This document shows, one piece after another, positions 8,537 through 15,916 of a DNA stretch of 50,641 nt. The DNA is from an uncultured Burkholderiaceae bacterium (GTDB taxonomy: Bacteria > Pseudomonadota > Gammaproteobacteria > Burkholderiales > Burkholderiaceae). The notes under the pieces were generated by a model, which searched no databases, was not told the origin of the DNA, and was given only the letters and a program-made list of their open reading frames with translations. The DNA is taken from positions 1-50,641 of the forward strand of contig CALMPB010000123.1 of the NCBI GenBank assembly GCA_937871985.1. The letters run 5' to 3'. Numbering within the stretch: the first letter of the stretch is position 1; every line of letters starts with the position of its first letter. Made by a program: the position numbers and the translations under genes.

Positions 8537-8780
8537 AATCCATCTCCTTGTGTTCGTGGTTTTGCTGCGCCGTCGTCGTGTGGCAAAGCAGTGCCATAAT
8601 ATTAACTAATCGTTTAATAAATAAAATCTAGGGAATTCCCTTAATTGACTGATTGATTAATTAAATAGGGAAATGGAAGAGCACAAAAGGTCTGCCGGAA
8701 TGCACATCGGGGGCGGCCGATCCCAATGTGTTGTTTTTCACGAAAGCCATCTGGCAGACTCACAAACCCCCAAGCCAACT
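8537..8780. promoter_or_regulatory. Control region upstream of the liv-nic operon
   Basis: No gene is seen in this 244-bp stretch between livK and the antitoxin promoter. On the minus strand a TATTAT -10-like hexamer (8596-8601) has only a weak -35 (TTATTT) 17 bp upstream. An imperfect inverted repeat, ATTAACTAATCGTTTAAT (8601-8618), sits in that spacer. A perfect palindrome GGGAATTCCC lies at 8631-8640. The 12-mer ATTAATTAAATA (8656-8667) is repeated before the monooxygenase gene. The layout fits a repressor-controlled promoter, but the exact sites are inference. Confidence 0.4.
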
Positions 8781-8820
8781 TGTACATTTAGTTGTACAGG
8801 TTCGGGTTTTCTGATAGACT
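8781..8820 (+). promoter_or_regulatory. yefM-yoeB promoter and operator
   Basis: Two TGTACA hexamers (8781-8786 and 8793-8798) are spaced exactly 12 bp centre to centre. This is the arrangement known for YefM-YoeB autorepression in E. coli. A promoter overlaps them: TTGTAC (8792-8797), 17 bp, then TAGACT (8815-8820). The antitoxin start follows 30 bp later, and a third half-match CGTACA lies at 8833-8838. Confidence 0.8.
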
Positions 8821-8850
8821 TGTTCAATAGATCGTACAAGTGAGACCCAC

Positions 8851-9105
8851 ATGAAAATAGTCTCTTTCTCGGAAGCACGCAACAGCTTGAAAACGGTGCT
8901 GGATGCCGTAGTCAATGATGCGAATACCACAATCATTACGCGCCGGGATGCCGAAGATGCGGTGGTTATGTCGCTGGATTACTACAACAGCCTGATGGAA
9001 ACCGTGCATCTATTGCGCTCGCCCGCCAACGCAGAGCACCTCAGTCGTTCCATCGAGCAGTATCGCGCTGGCAAGGCAAAGGTTCGAGAACTGGTCGATG
9101 ACTGA
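8851..9105 (+). CDS. yefM: YefM/Phd-family antitoxin
   Basis: An 84-residue antitoxin. Its N-terminal half (SFSEARNSLKTVLDAV, then TTIITRRDAEDAVVMSLDYY) is the DNA-binding dimer fold of the YefM/Phd family. The C-terminal half (from about residue 55) is the toxin-neutralising tail. It binds YoeB and represses the operon through the paired TGTACA sites just upstream. The start codon ATG follows a GTGAGACC stretch. Its stop overlaps the toxin start by 8 bases, typical for such modules. It is full length for the family. Confidence 0.92.
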   Translation: MKIVSFSEARNSLKTVLDAVVNDANTTIITRRDAEDAVVMSLDYYNSLMETVHLLRSPANAEHLSRSIEQYRAGKAKVRELVDD

Positions 9106-9361
9106 CCGCCTGCTGTGCTGGACTGATGCAGCGTGGGACGATTACGTTTACTGGCAAGATCAGGATCGCAAGACGCTCAAACGAATCAACAAGCTCATTG
9201 AAAATGTAAGGCGCACACCTTTCGAGGGCATTGGCAAACCTGAGCCCTTGAAGGAAAATTTGTCGGGCTTCTGGTCTCGACGCGTAGACGATACCAACCG
9301 CCTGGTGTATGCGGTGGATGAGGCTGCTATCACCATAATCTCTTGCCGCTACCACTATTGA
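9098..9361 (+). CDS. yoeB: YoeB ribosome-dependent mRNA endonuclease toxin
   Basis: An 87-residue RelE-fold toxin that cuts mRNA in the ribosomal A site. It is very close to E. coli YoeB: RRTPFEG, GKPEPLKENLSGFWSRR and a terminal CRYHY. The catalytic set is intact by alignment (E49, R68, H86, Y87 for E. coli E46, R65, H83, Y84), so it looks functional. It overlaps yefM by 8 bases. The pair sits between the liv-nic operon and tRNA-Lys, a typical position for a horizontally gained module. Confidence 0.95.
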   Translation: MTDRLLCWTDAAWDDYVYWQDQDRKTLKRINKLIENVRRTPFEGIGKPEPLKENLSGFWSRRVDDTNRLVYAVDEAAITIISCRYHY

Positions 9362-9439
9362 CGGAACGGAGAACGGCGCCGCAACTCGACATGCAATCCG
9401 GGGGGATTACAAAAGACAGGAAAACGCGCCAAATAGAAA

Positions 9440-9460
9440 AAGCCGCCCAAGGGCGGCTTT
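9440..9460 (-). terminator. tRNA-Lys terminator (also downstream of yoeB)
   Basis: The stem AAGCCGCCC / GGGCGGCTT with a short A-rich loop is followed, reading leftward, by a TTTTTC run. This makes a strong intrinsic terminator for the tRNA unit. Reading rightward from yoeB the T-tract is weak. Confidence 0.8.
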
Positions 9461-9485
9461 AACATATTGATTCTTTTAGATTTAT

Positions 9486-9561
9486 TGGTGGGCTGGCCGG
9501 GGCTCGAACCCGGGACCAACGGATTAAAAGTCCGGTGCTCTACCAACTGAGCTACCAACCC
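9486..9561 (-). tRNA. tRNA-Lys (anticodon UUU)
   Basis: A 76-nt minus-strand tRNA beginning GGGTTGGTAGCTCAG and ending with an encoded CCA. The D-arm reads AGCTCAGTTGGTAGAGC, the anticodon loop ACTTTTAAT carries TTT, and the T-arm has GGTTCGAGCCC. The acceptor stem GGGTTGG/CCAGCCC closes well with one G-U pair. The gene is a single unit with its own promoter (9582-9610) and terminator (9440-9460). Confidence 0.97.
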
Positions 9562-9581
9562 ATTTTGAACCAAAGAACGCG

Positions 9582-9610
9582 ATTATGAGTTCTTTTTGGG
9601 GTGTTGTCAA
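9582..9610 (-). promoter_or_regulatory. Sigma-70 promoter of tRNA-Lys
   Basis: On the minus strand a perfect -35 TTGACA (9610-9605) and a -10 CATAAT (9587-9582) are separated by exactly 17 bp. The predicted start is about 14 nt before the tRNA 5' end. Confidence 0.85.
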
Positions 9611-9621
9611 ATTGGCACACC

Positions 9622-9659
9622 GCACGGCTTGCGTCAAAAACCCTCTCCGCAAGCCGTGC
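9622..9659. repeat. 12-bp perfect inverted repeat downstream of the cytochrome gene
   Basis: GCACGGCTTGCG (9622-9633) and CGCAAGCCGTGC (9648-9659) form a 12-bp perfect stem with a 14-nt loop, between the cytochrome c stop and the tRNA promoter. There is no T-tract after it. It may act as an mRNA 3' barrier for the sigma/ferritin/cytochrome transcript. Confidence 0.55.
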
Positions 9660-9729
9660 AAATCCGCCTTCGCATTGAGCCTCGATGCCAGGCTTCCGGC
9701 AGCAAAAACGGCTCCCGCCAGGCCTGCTC

Positions 9730-10137
9730 CTAAGGCTTTTTCGCGCAATCGGGGCCTTCGTTCTCCTGCTTCAAATACGCAATCAAGTCCGCTCGCTCCT
9801 GGGGATCGGGAATGCCGGCATACCCCATGGCCGTCCCGGGAATCGCCGTCATGGGACTGGCCAGAAACCAGTTCAGCGTTTTTTCATCCCACACGATGTG
9901 CGAATCGCGCATCGCCTTGGAGTACTGAAACCCCTCGACCGATCCGGCCTTGCGCCCGAACAAACCGCAATGCCGGGGCCCGGTTCGATCATACGCCAGG
10001 GCGTGGCAGGCCAGGCAGCGGGAATAAATGTCCTTCCCCCGCGCGGCATCGCCCGTCATGGGGGCCTGGGCATAAGCACTGCTTATGCCCAGGCCCCCAA
10101 TACAGAGACAAAGCAGCCAGGCAAACCTCCCGTTCAC
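9730..10137 (-). CDS. Exported class I cytochrome c
   Basis: A 135-residue secreted cytochrome. A signal peptide ends ...GISSAYA|QAP. The haem-binding motif C-L-A-C-H lies in YSRCLACHALAYDRTGP. The distal methionine ligand is probably in PGTAMGYAG, and the C-terminus is YLKQENEGPDC. It resembles small cytochrome c2/c550 electron carriers. I start it at the GTG at 10137, which overlaps the stop of the ferritin-like gene as GTGA and leaves a proper signal peptide; the longer frame lies inside that gene. The coupling suggests that both proteins act together in the periplasm. Its partner oxidase or reductase is not in the window. Confidence 0.85.
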   Translation of the reverse strand: MNGRFAWLLCLCIGGLGISSAYAQAPMTGDAARGKDIYSRCLACHALAYDRTGPRHCGLFGRKAGSVEGFQYSKAMRDSHIVWDEKTLNWFLASPMTAIPGTAMGYAGIPDPQERADLIAYLKQENEGPDCAKKP

Positions 10138-10721
10138 GACATGAAGGCCGAGGGAACCGGGGCCTCTCCGAGTGCTTGCCGCAAAACAGCCCAATGCATG
10201 GCTTCGTCGCCCAGTATGCTGGCAGCCGCCTTGGCCAGATCGCGATTGTCGAACACGGGCACCGCGCCAAGATACGCGCTGACAGCGCCCTTTTCGAGCA
10301 TTGCCGCAAAGCGCAGGACGTCGGCCTGCGTTTTGAGCGTGTCCGTCGGGAAGTGGTATTTTTCTTTCGCGACCACCGCTTTACCGCCCAGCTTGCCCAC
10401 GGTTTTTGCCAACAGCTCCGCGTGCTCGCGGTGCTGCCCCTGGAAGGTCAGGGCCAGATCCAGCGCCGGCTTTTTCAGCAAGCCGCTGTCCGCCCCCAAC
10501 TGATAGGCGGCGATCGCCTCGAGCTCGGCGCCCAGCGCGCTGTTCAGAACCCGCACATCCGATTCGGCCGATTTCGAGCCTTGGCCTTTGGCCAGCGCCT
10601 CGTTGCCCGCCATCAAGGCAACGGCGGCCCCCGAAAGCATCAAGCCCGAACGGCCCAGGAAAAAACGCCGCGAACCGCTCAAGCCCAGCTCCGGCTGTGA
10701 AAGATAATTGAGAAACGACAT
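10134..10721 (-). CDS. Tat-exported ferritin-like domain protein
   Basis: A 195-residue protein with a twin-arginine signal (SGSRRFFLGRSG, then a hydrophobic run to about residue 45). A four-helix ferritin-like domain with carboxylate/histidine motifs follows (LNSALGAELEAIAAYQ, FQGQHREHAELL, AAMLEKGAVSAYLGA, ILGDEAMHWAVL). E-x-x-H pairs are the expected di-metal ligands. Tat export means that it would fold, and probably load metal, before export. The ATG has AGGAG 8 bases upstream; a long upstream in-frame extension into the sigma-factor gene is not used. It lies 113 bp downstream of the ECF sigma gene and is coupled to a cytochrome c. The exact role is unknown; iron or peroxide handling in the periplasm is an inference. 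Confidence 0.8.
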   Translation of the reverse strand: MSFLNYLSQPELGLSGSRRFFLGRSGLMLSGAAVALMAGNEALAKGQGSKSAESDVRVLNSALGAELEAIAAYQLGADSGLLKKPALDLALTFQGQHREHAELLAKTVGKLGGKAVVAKEKYHFPTDTLKTQADVLRFAAMLEKGAVSAYLGAVPVFDNRDLAKAAASILGDEAMHWAVLRQALGEAPVPSAFMS

Positions 10722-10834
10722 GGCACCACTCCTATTCAAGAACTTCGTCCAACAAAAGGCAACAGCAGTCCCGTCCTCATCGGCCAATGGCCGGAGGATC
10801 GGTACAACGACAAGAAAGGGATCAGGGACGGGCG

Positions 10835-11542
10835 TCAGGAAGGCGGCGTCGAAGCCCGCTCCAGGCGGCTCAACACCGCCGCGACGATGCGGTCGCAACG
10901 CGCGCCGGCAAATGAAAATGCGTCTTCCAGGCCCAGCCCCACGTCACGCGCCATCATCTTGCGCAGCAGGGCCCTGGCCCGGAAGTAGCGGGTGCGCACC
11001 GTCGAGGCGGGAATGCCCAGGCATGCCGATACCTCGTCGACCGGCAAACCCTCGATCGCGCGCATGACGAATACCGTCCGGAACTCATCGGACAATTCAT
11101 CGATTTTTGCTTCGATCAATCGGCGCATTTCTTGACGTGCCATGGCCTGCTCCGGCTGCTCGGGCCTCGCCCCGTTGATATCGCCGCGCTCGCCGTCGTC
11201 GAACGACTCGAGCGCATCGCTGAATTCCAGCAAGGAGGAAAGGCGCTTGCCTTTGCGCAGGCGCCGGGTCGACTCGTTGACGACGATCCGCGTCAGCCAT
11301 GTGGAAAGACTGGCATCCCCCCGGAACGTGCCCATGGCCCGGTACGCAAGATAAAAGGCTTCCTGAACCGCCTCTTCCGCGTCGGCCTCGTTGTGCAGAA
11401 TACTGCGCGCCACACGATAAAGCCTTTGGTTATAGCGGCGCATCAACACCGTCAGCGCGCGCAGATTGCCTTGCGCGACGCATTGCGCCAGCCCGGCATC
11501 CGTGTCGGGCAAATCGGGGGGATGAATCAGCGCGAGCGACAT
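10835..11542 (-). CDS. ECF-family RNA polymerase sigma factor
   Basis: A 235-residue sigma-70 factor of the extracytoplasmic-function class. Region 2 spans about 25-95 (RRYNQRLYRVARSILHNEAD, then GDASLSTWLTRIVVNE). Region 4 spans about 140-195 (LSDEFRTVFVMRAIEGL, then GIPASTVRTRYFRARALLR). After region 4 there is a tail of about 38 residues with FAGARCDRIVAAVLSRL, whose single cysteine might sense redox or metal. No anti-sigma gene is visible next to it. The ATG has an AAGGA SD. It is followed by the ferritin-like and cytochrome c genes, its likely targets, and preceded by a glycosidase-31 homologue on the same strand. Confidence 0.88.
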   Translation of the reverse strand: MSLALIHPPDLPDTDAGLAQCVAQGNLRALTVLMRRYNQRLYRVARSILHNEADAEEAVQEAFYLAYRAMGTFRGDASLSTWLTRIVVNESTRRLRKGKRLSSLLEFSDALESFDDGERGDINGARPEQPEQAMARQEMRRLIEAKIDELSDEFRTVFVMRAIEGLPVDEVSACLGIPASTVRTRYFRARALLRKMMARDVGLGLEDAFSFAGARCDRIVAAVLSRLERASTPPS

Positions 11543-11614
11543 GCGGCGTCCTTGTTATGAGTAGCTTTACCCATTGGAGGCCGAAAATCGGGCCGGCGTT
11601 CCCGGCCCGCCGAA

Positions 11615-13834
11615 TCAACGTATGCGGGAGATGCGCACCTCGGCCCCACGGCGTTTTACTTCCAGCCCTTCGGAGGGCAGAATGCGCAGGCCTTCGAGTC
11701 CTTTGATGTAGCTGGAGCCCTGCATCTGCATGACGCGTATCTTGTTGCGCATGACGACCGGACTGTGCTCGGGCATGCCGAACATCCAGACCTCGTCGAG
11801 CAGGCGCGCCGAGTTGAACTCGCTGGTATTTTGAACCACAGGCCCCAGGCACAGCATATGTCCTTCCCGGCCGAAAATAGGCAAGGTATCGAGCCCCGTC
11901 CGCACCGTCCAGGTGGTTCCGCCCTCGTAGCGCCAGCCGGTGTTCAAGTCCCACCACGCATCGCCTTCGGGCAAATACACTTTCGTTTCCTCGCCCGACG
12001 CCAGGACGGGAGCCACCAGCAGGGCCGGCCCCAGCAGATATTGAGTGTCCCAGGCATGCGCAACGGGATCGCCGGGAAAGGCCAGCGCCATCGACCGCTG
12101 CACCGGCAGGCCGGTGCGCACCGCATCCTCGATGATGCCGAGCACGTACGGCACCAGGCGGTAGCGCCATTGCAGCCAGTGCTGCACGAGGGCCTGGGTT
12201 TTGGCGTCGAAGGCGCTCGGCAGCAAGGCGGGCGAACCCTGGAAGCTGAAGTTGGCCGAAAACACGCTGGCGGCAAGCCAGCGTATGTACAGTTCGGCGT
12301 TCATGCCGTTGACCGGCGCCGCGGAATTGCCCAAGGTGTGCATCTGCACCGGCACGCCGCTGGCGCCCAGCGCCAACGCCGTGCGCAGCGAATGCTCGAG
12401 CCCAGCCCAGCTGTTTTCGACTTTGGGCCCACGTTGCCAGGCGTAGCGCTGCACCGCGGGAAAAAGGTCGGAACTCAGCACCACGCCTTCCTGAGGCGTC
12501 TTGTGGCCCGCAACGGCATCGAACAAGGCTCGGCGCGCCAGCAATGGATAAATGGCACGCAATACCGCGCCGGTTTCGCCGCTTCGGGCGGTAACACCGT
12601 CGGGAATATCGAATTGCGCATCGCAGGCCGGCGCCCCCACGCCCTCGTCGAACATCTGGCGCTGGCGCTCGGACCAAAGCTTGTAGACATCTTTATAGGT
12701 AAGGTCGAGCAAGCCGAACGGCTTGCCGTCCGAAGCCGCGCAGCCCGCGAAAACATGCGCGCCGCCCTCGTCGCTCATGAGCAGCCAGCCGCGGTCTTCC
12801 CATTCGTCGAACATGCTGGAACCAGCCAGAACGCCGGGAAACGTGGGCGCCACGAGCTGGACCGCGAGCTCCTGGAAATCCGCCAGCACCGTCCGGACAT
12901 CCTCGACGCGCGCAGCATCCCACTCGAACGCCGGCTTGTCGGCCTGAAACCCGTAGACGGCGGGCGCCGCCAATTGAACCGCATCCAGGCCCAGGCCGGA
13001 TTCGCGCAATTGCCGCACTTGCGTCAACGTCGTCTGGACGGACTGGCCGCTGGCCTGATCCAGCCAGATCCCCATGGGCCACAAGCCGGGCTGGCCGGCC
13101 CGGCCGGTAAGCGCCGTGTACTGATTGAGAATTTCCGCCGGCTCGCCCGCGAACAAAAAGACGTCCAGCACCGGATCGTGCAGGGCTATGGAATAGACAT
13201 CGGGATTCTCGACGCCAAGGTCGTGCTCGACCCGTCCCAGGCTGTTGACATAAACGCCCCAGCCCTTGGTGCTCCACACCAGGGGCAGCGCCCGACCCCG
13301 CGGATGGTCGGCAACGATTTTTTGCCCGCGCCGCTCCAGGTCGCCAGAGGTTTCCCCAAGACCGTACAGGCTGTCGTCGCCATCCAGATCGAACCCCAGG
13401 CGCCAGCCCTGCTCGTCTTCCCGAATGCGGGCCAGGCCCAGCGCCGCCATGGGTTCCGACGCAACCAGGCACTGATCGCCCCGGCTCAATGTGAACTGCA
13501 AGGGCGAATGCGTGATTTCCAGTACGACATCGCCCTGCTCCAGGCGCCAGCCCTGCTGCTCGCGTTCGGGAATGGAACTGACCGCCAGCTCGCCCACCGC
13601 CTCCTGGCGGGCCAGCAGCATCTCGGCTTGCTGACGCGAACGCATGGTGGGCTTTTCGTCGAGCAGCACGGCAGCCTGCGCCGCGCGCAGGCGATACACG
13701 CCAGGCGCATGCGCCTCGACATGAAGCTGCAGGGCGGTGTCGTCGACGGCGAAATCGACGCGCGTCGATTTCGCGGTTAAAAACTGTAAGGCGTTCAGTT
13801 GCGTCACGTGAGCAAAGTCAGACTTGGGCGGCAC
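11615..13834 (-). CDS. Glycoside hydrolase family 31 homologue, probably inactive
   Basis: A 739-residue GH31-like protein: N-terminal beta domain, DSLYGLGETSGDLERRG near 155-170, barrel start LWPMGIWLDQASGQS at 251-265, PAFEWDAARV near 301-310, and distal beta domains containing LLGPALLVAPV. Active-site motifs are eroded. The nucleophile position seems kept (D405 in ACDAQFDIP), but the acid/base motif W-x-G-D reads QRGPK (D to P470), and the H-x-D-I-G-G motif reads MHTLGN (498-503). It starts with GTG, with AAGGA 8 bases upstream. It has no signal peptide, so it is cytoplasmic. A carbohydrate-binding or regulatory role, or an unusual substrate, is possible. It lies 72 bp upstream of the ECF sigma gene. 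Confidence 0.75.
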   Translation of the reverse strand: MPPKSDFAHVTQLNALQFLTAKSTRVDFAVDDTALQLHVEAHAPGVYRLRAAQAAVLLDEKPTMRSRQQAEMLLARQEAVGELAVSSIPEREQQGWRLEQGDVVLEITHSPLQFTLSRGDQCLVASEPMAALGLARIREDEQGWRLGFDLDGDDSLYGLGETSGDLERRGQKIVADHPRGRALPLVWSTKGWGVYVNSLGRVEHDLGVENPDVYSIALHDPVLDVFLFAGEPAEILNQYTALTGRAGQPGLWPMGIWLDQASGQSVQTTLTQVRQLRESGLGLDAVQLAAPAVYGFQADKPAFEWDAARVEDVRTVLADFQELAVQLVAPTFPGVLAGSSMFDEWEDRGWLLMSDEGGAHVFAGCAASDGKPFGLLDLTYKDVYKLWSERQRQMFDEGVGAPACDAQFDIPDGVTARSGETGAVLRAIYPLLARRALFDAVAGHKTPQEGVVLSSDLFPAVQRYAWQRGPKVENSWAGLEHSLRTALALGASGVPVQMHTLGNSAAPVNGMNAELYIRWLAASVFSANFSFQGSPALLPSAFDAKTQALVQHWLQWRYRLVPYVLGIIEDAVRTGLPVQRSMALAFPGDPVAHAWDTQYLLGPALLVAPVLASGEETKVYLPEGDAWWDLNTGWRYEGGTTWTVRTGLDTLPIFGREGHMLCLGPVVQNTSEFNSARLLDEVWMFGMPEHSPVVMRNKIRVMQMQGSSYIKGLEGLRILPSEGLEVKRRGAEVRISRIR

Positions 13835-13948
13835 AGCGCAATCCTTGGTAATTGGCTAAAACTCATTAAAAGATACTATTTTGACGGATTTACGCTATAA
13901 AATAAAATCGGCTCAATTCCATGCCCTCAGAAAAACCTTGAATATCGC

Positions 13949-15808
13949 CTAGCGCGGCGCTACTGCGCGCAGTAAATCGCGCTCCAGCATCAAAGGCTCG
14001 TGGTGCAAGCCCGCAGCAATAATGTCTCCTGCCAGGGCCGACCATGTCAAGCCTCGCGATCCATACGCGCAGGCCAGCCATACGCCGGGGGCATGCGCCA
14101 GCTCTCCAATGACTGGCAGACGGCCGGCAATCACGGCCCGCCAACCCGCCCAGCCGCGGCCGCCCGCCCCCCAGCCCGCCAGTTCGCCCTCCGGAACAGC
14201 CAGCATGCCGGACAGCTTCCTGACGATATCCGCCCTGCCCCGGGCCGTGACCGCGCTTTCAGCGGCATTGGGCACGTAGGTGCTGCCGCCCACGCATATC
14301 CCGGCGGTACGGGGCAGCCAGTACCCCGCGCCCCCTAGAATCAACGCGGGTTCATGGCGGGGACCAGGCTCGAAATAATTGACCTGCCCGGCCAATTCGT
14401 GCATGGCGCGCAATTTGGGCAAGCCCTCGCCCGCCGGCAACAGCCCGCGTGCCCGGGCCGCATTGGCCAGCACCACCGTGGTCCCCTCGGCAAGCGGCAC
14501 GCCGCCGGCGTCAAGGACTCGCCATCCCCCGGCGTGGGCCGGCTCCAGCCCGCCCACGCTTGCGGCCAGGCAGCGCACGCCCGGACTGCTCAGCAACGCC
14601 TCGATAAGCGGCTCGGGCCGGGCCAACTGCCCATCCGCAAAATACACGCCTCCCTGCGGCACCCGAAAACCCGCAAGCTGCGAAGCCTGGCCGCCATCCA
14701 GCCACGACGCCCAATCGCGGGGGAACGACAATTCCTCCAGAGTCCGGCGGCGCTCGCTTTCTTCGGCGCCATCCTGCACCAATTCGATGGTTCCGCAACG
14801 ACTCGGCCGCGCACTGGCGGGTAGAGGCTGCCAGCGCTGCAAGGCCCTGTGCGATCCGGCGCGCGTCAGCCGGGCCCGCAGATCATCGTCGCGCGAGATC
14901 AGCGGCGTGATCGCCGCGGCTACATGGCCCTTGTGGCTGGCGCCCAGGCCCTGCTCGAACACCGGGTCGATGACCAGGCACGGCTGGCCGCGCAGAGCCA
15001 GGCTGTGCGCCACGCCGGCCCCGGCCAGTCCTCCGCCCACCACCAGCACCGTATCGTTCGGGGCCGAGCAGGGCTCGTCGCGTCCGAGGTTGGGGCGCAG
15101 CGCCGCCACTGTCATGTCGCGGGTGCCGCCCAGGCCCGGCGCCCTGGAAACCAGGAAGCCGGCATCCGACAAGGCATCGCGCACTTCCCTGGCCGTGCAC
15201 CATGTGGCTGCCGTCGCCCCCCTGGCGGCCAGGCGCACCAGTTGCCCGAACAACGAAGGCGTCCACATCTCGGGATTTTTTCTAGGCGAAAAGCCATCCA
15301 GGAAAAACGCATCGGCGCGGGCCTGCATCAAGTGAGCCATGCGGCCCACCGCGCCGAATGCCAGGGTCAATGTCACGGCGCCCCCCTGGAACTCCAGCCT
15401 GTGCATGCCGGGCAGCAGCGCCGGCCACTGGTCGACGAGCTGGCGCGCCAGATCGGCCATCGGAGCCGGCACGCGGGGCGACAGGACATGCGCCAGATCG
15501 GCGCGGCTGAACGGATGCGCCTCGAACGACACCATATGCAGACGCGTCGAACGTTGGGGGTCGGATCGCCAGGCGTGCCAAAGCGCCAGGAAGTTCTGCC
15601 CCAGCCCGAATCCCGTTTCGCACACCGTAAAGCCGGCCCGGCCCCTCCAGCGTTCGGGCAGGGCGTTGCCGCGCAGGAACACATGCTCGGCCTGCGCCAT
15701 GGCGCCCTGCCGGGCATGGTAGATATCGCCATAGCGCTTGCTCATGGGCGTGCCGCCCTGATCGAACGCCACGTCGGCCGGAACCAAGGGCTCAAACTGA
15801 AAAGTCAT
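13949..15808 (-). CDS. mnmC: Bifunctional tRNA 5-methylaminomethyl-2-thiouridine biosynthesis protein MnmC
   Basis: Completes the wobble-uridine modification of tRNAs such as tRNA-Lys, Glu and Gln. The C-terminal FAD domain removes the carboxymethyl group from cmnm5(s2)U, and the N-terminal domain methylates nm5(s2)U with SAM. The SAM motif is CETGFGLGQN (63-72), with DGFSPRKNPEMW later in that domain. The FAD domain begins near residue 265 with VLVVGGGLAGAG. The start at 15808 (619 residues, MTFQFEPLVPADV) follows the family N-terminus; a longer frame to 15850 has no support. It is divergent from the inositol-monophosphatase gene, with a 108-bp gap. Confidence 0.92.
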   Translation of the reverse strand: MTFQFEPLVPADVAFDQGGTPMSKRYGDIYHARQGAMAQAEHVFLRGNALPERWRGRAGFTVCETGFGLGQNFLALWHAWRSDPQRSTRLHMVSFEAHPFSRADLAHVLSPRVPAPMADLARQLVDQWPALLPGMHRLEFQGGAVTLTLAFGAVGRMAHLMQARADAFFLDGFSPRKNPEMWTPSLFGQLVRLAARGATAATWCTAREVRDALSDAGFLVSRAPGLGGTRDMTVAALRPNLGRDEPCSAPNDTVLVVGGGLAGAGVAHSLALRGQPCLVIDPVFEQGLGASHKGHVAAAITPLISRDDDLRARLTRAGSHRALQRWQPLPASARPSRCGTIELVQDGAEESERRRTLEELSFPRDWASWLDGGQASQLAGFRVPQGGVYFADGQLARPEPLIEALLSSPGVRCLAASVGGLEPAHAGGWRVLDAGGVPLAEGTTVVLANAARARGLLPAGEGLPKLRAMHELAGQVNYFEPGPRHEPALILGGAGYWLPRTAGICVGGSTYVPNAAESAVTARGRADIVRKLSGMLAVPEGELAGWGAGGRGWAGWRAVIAGRLPVIGELAHAPGVWLACAYGSRGLTWSALAGDIIAAGLHHEPLMLERDLLRAVAPR

Positions 15809-15916
15809 AATGAAATAAGCAACGATTTCCCCGAAAGCGCGTCGGCGCATTCAAAGACACCGGATCAAATGTTGCGTAAACTAAGAAGCCACGTTACCAG
15901 AGCACGATCGAATTGT

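Noticed and set aside
9486..9561. tRNA-Lys as a proven island attachment site
   Set aside because: No second copy of the tRNA 3' end and no integrase is present in the window, so only a hypothesis is kept.
14849..15916. Plus-strand extension upstream of the inositol-monophosphatase start
   Set aside because: It is antisense to mnmC; the family length and N-terminus fit the ATG at 15917.
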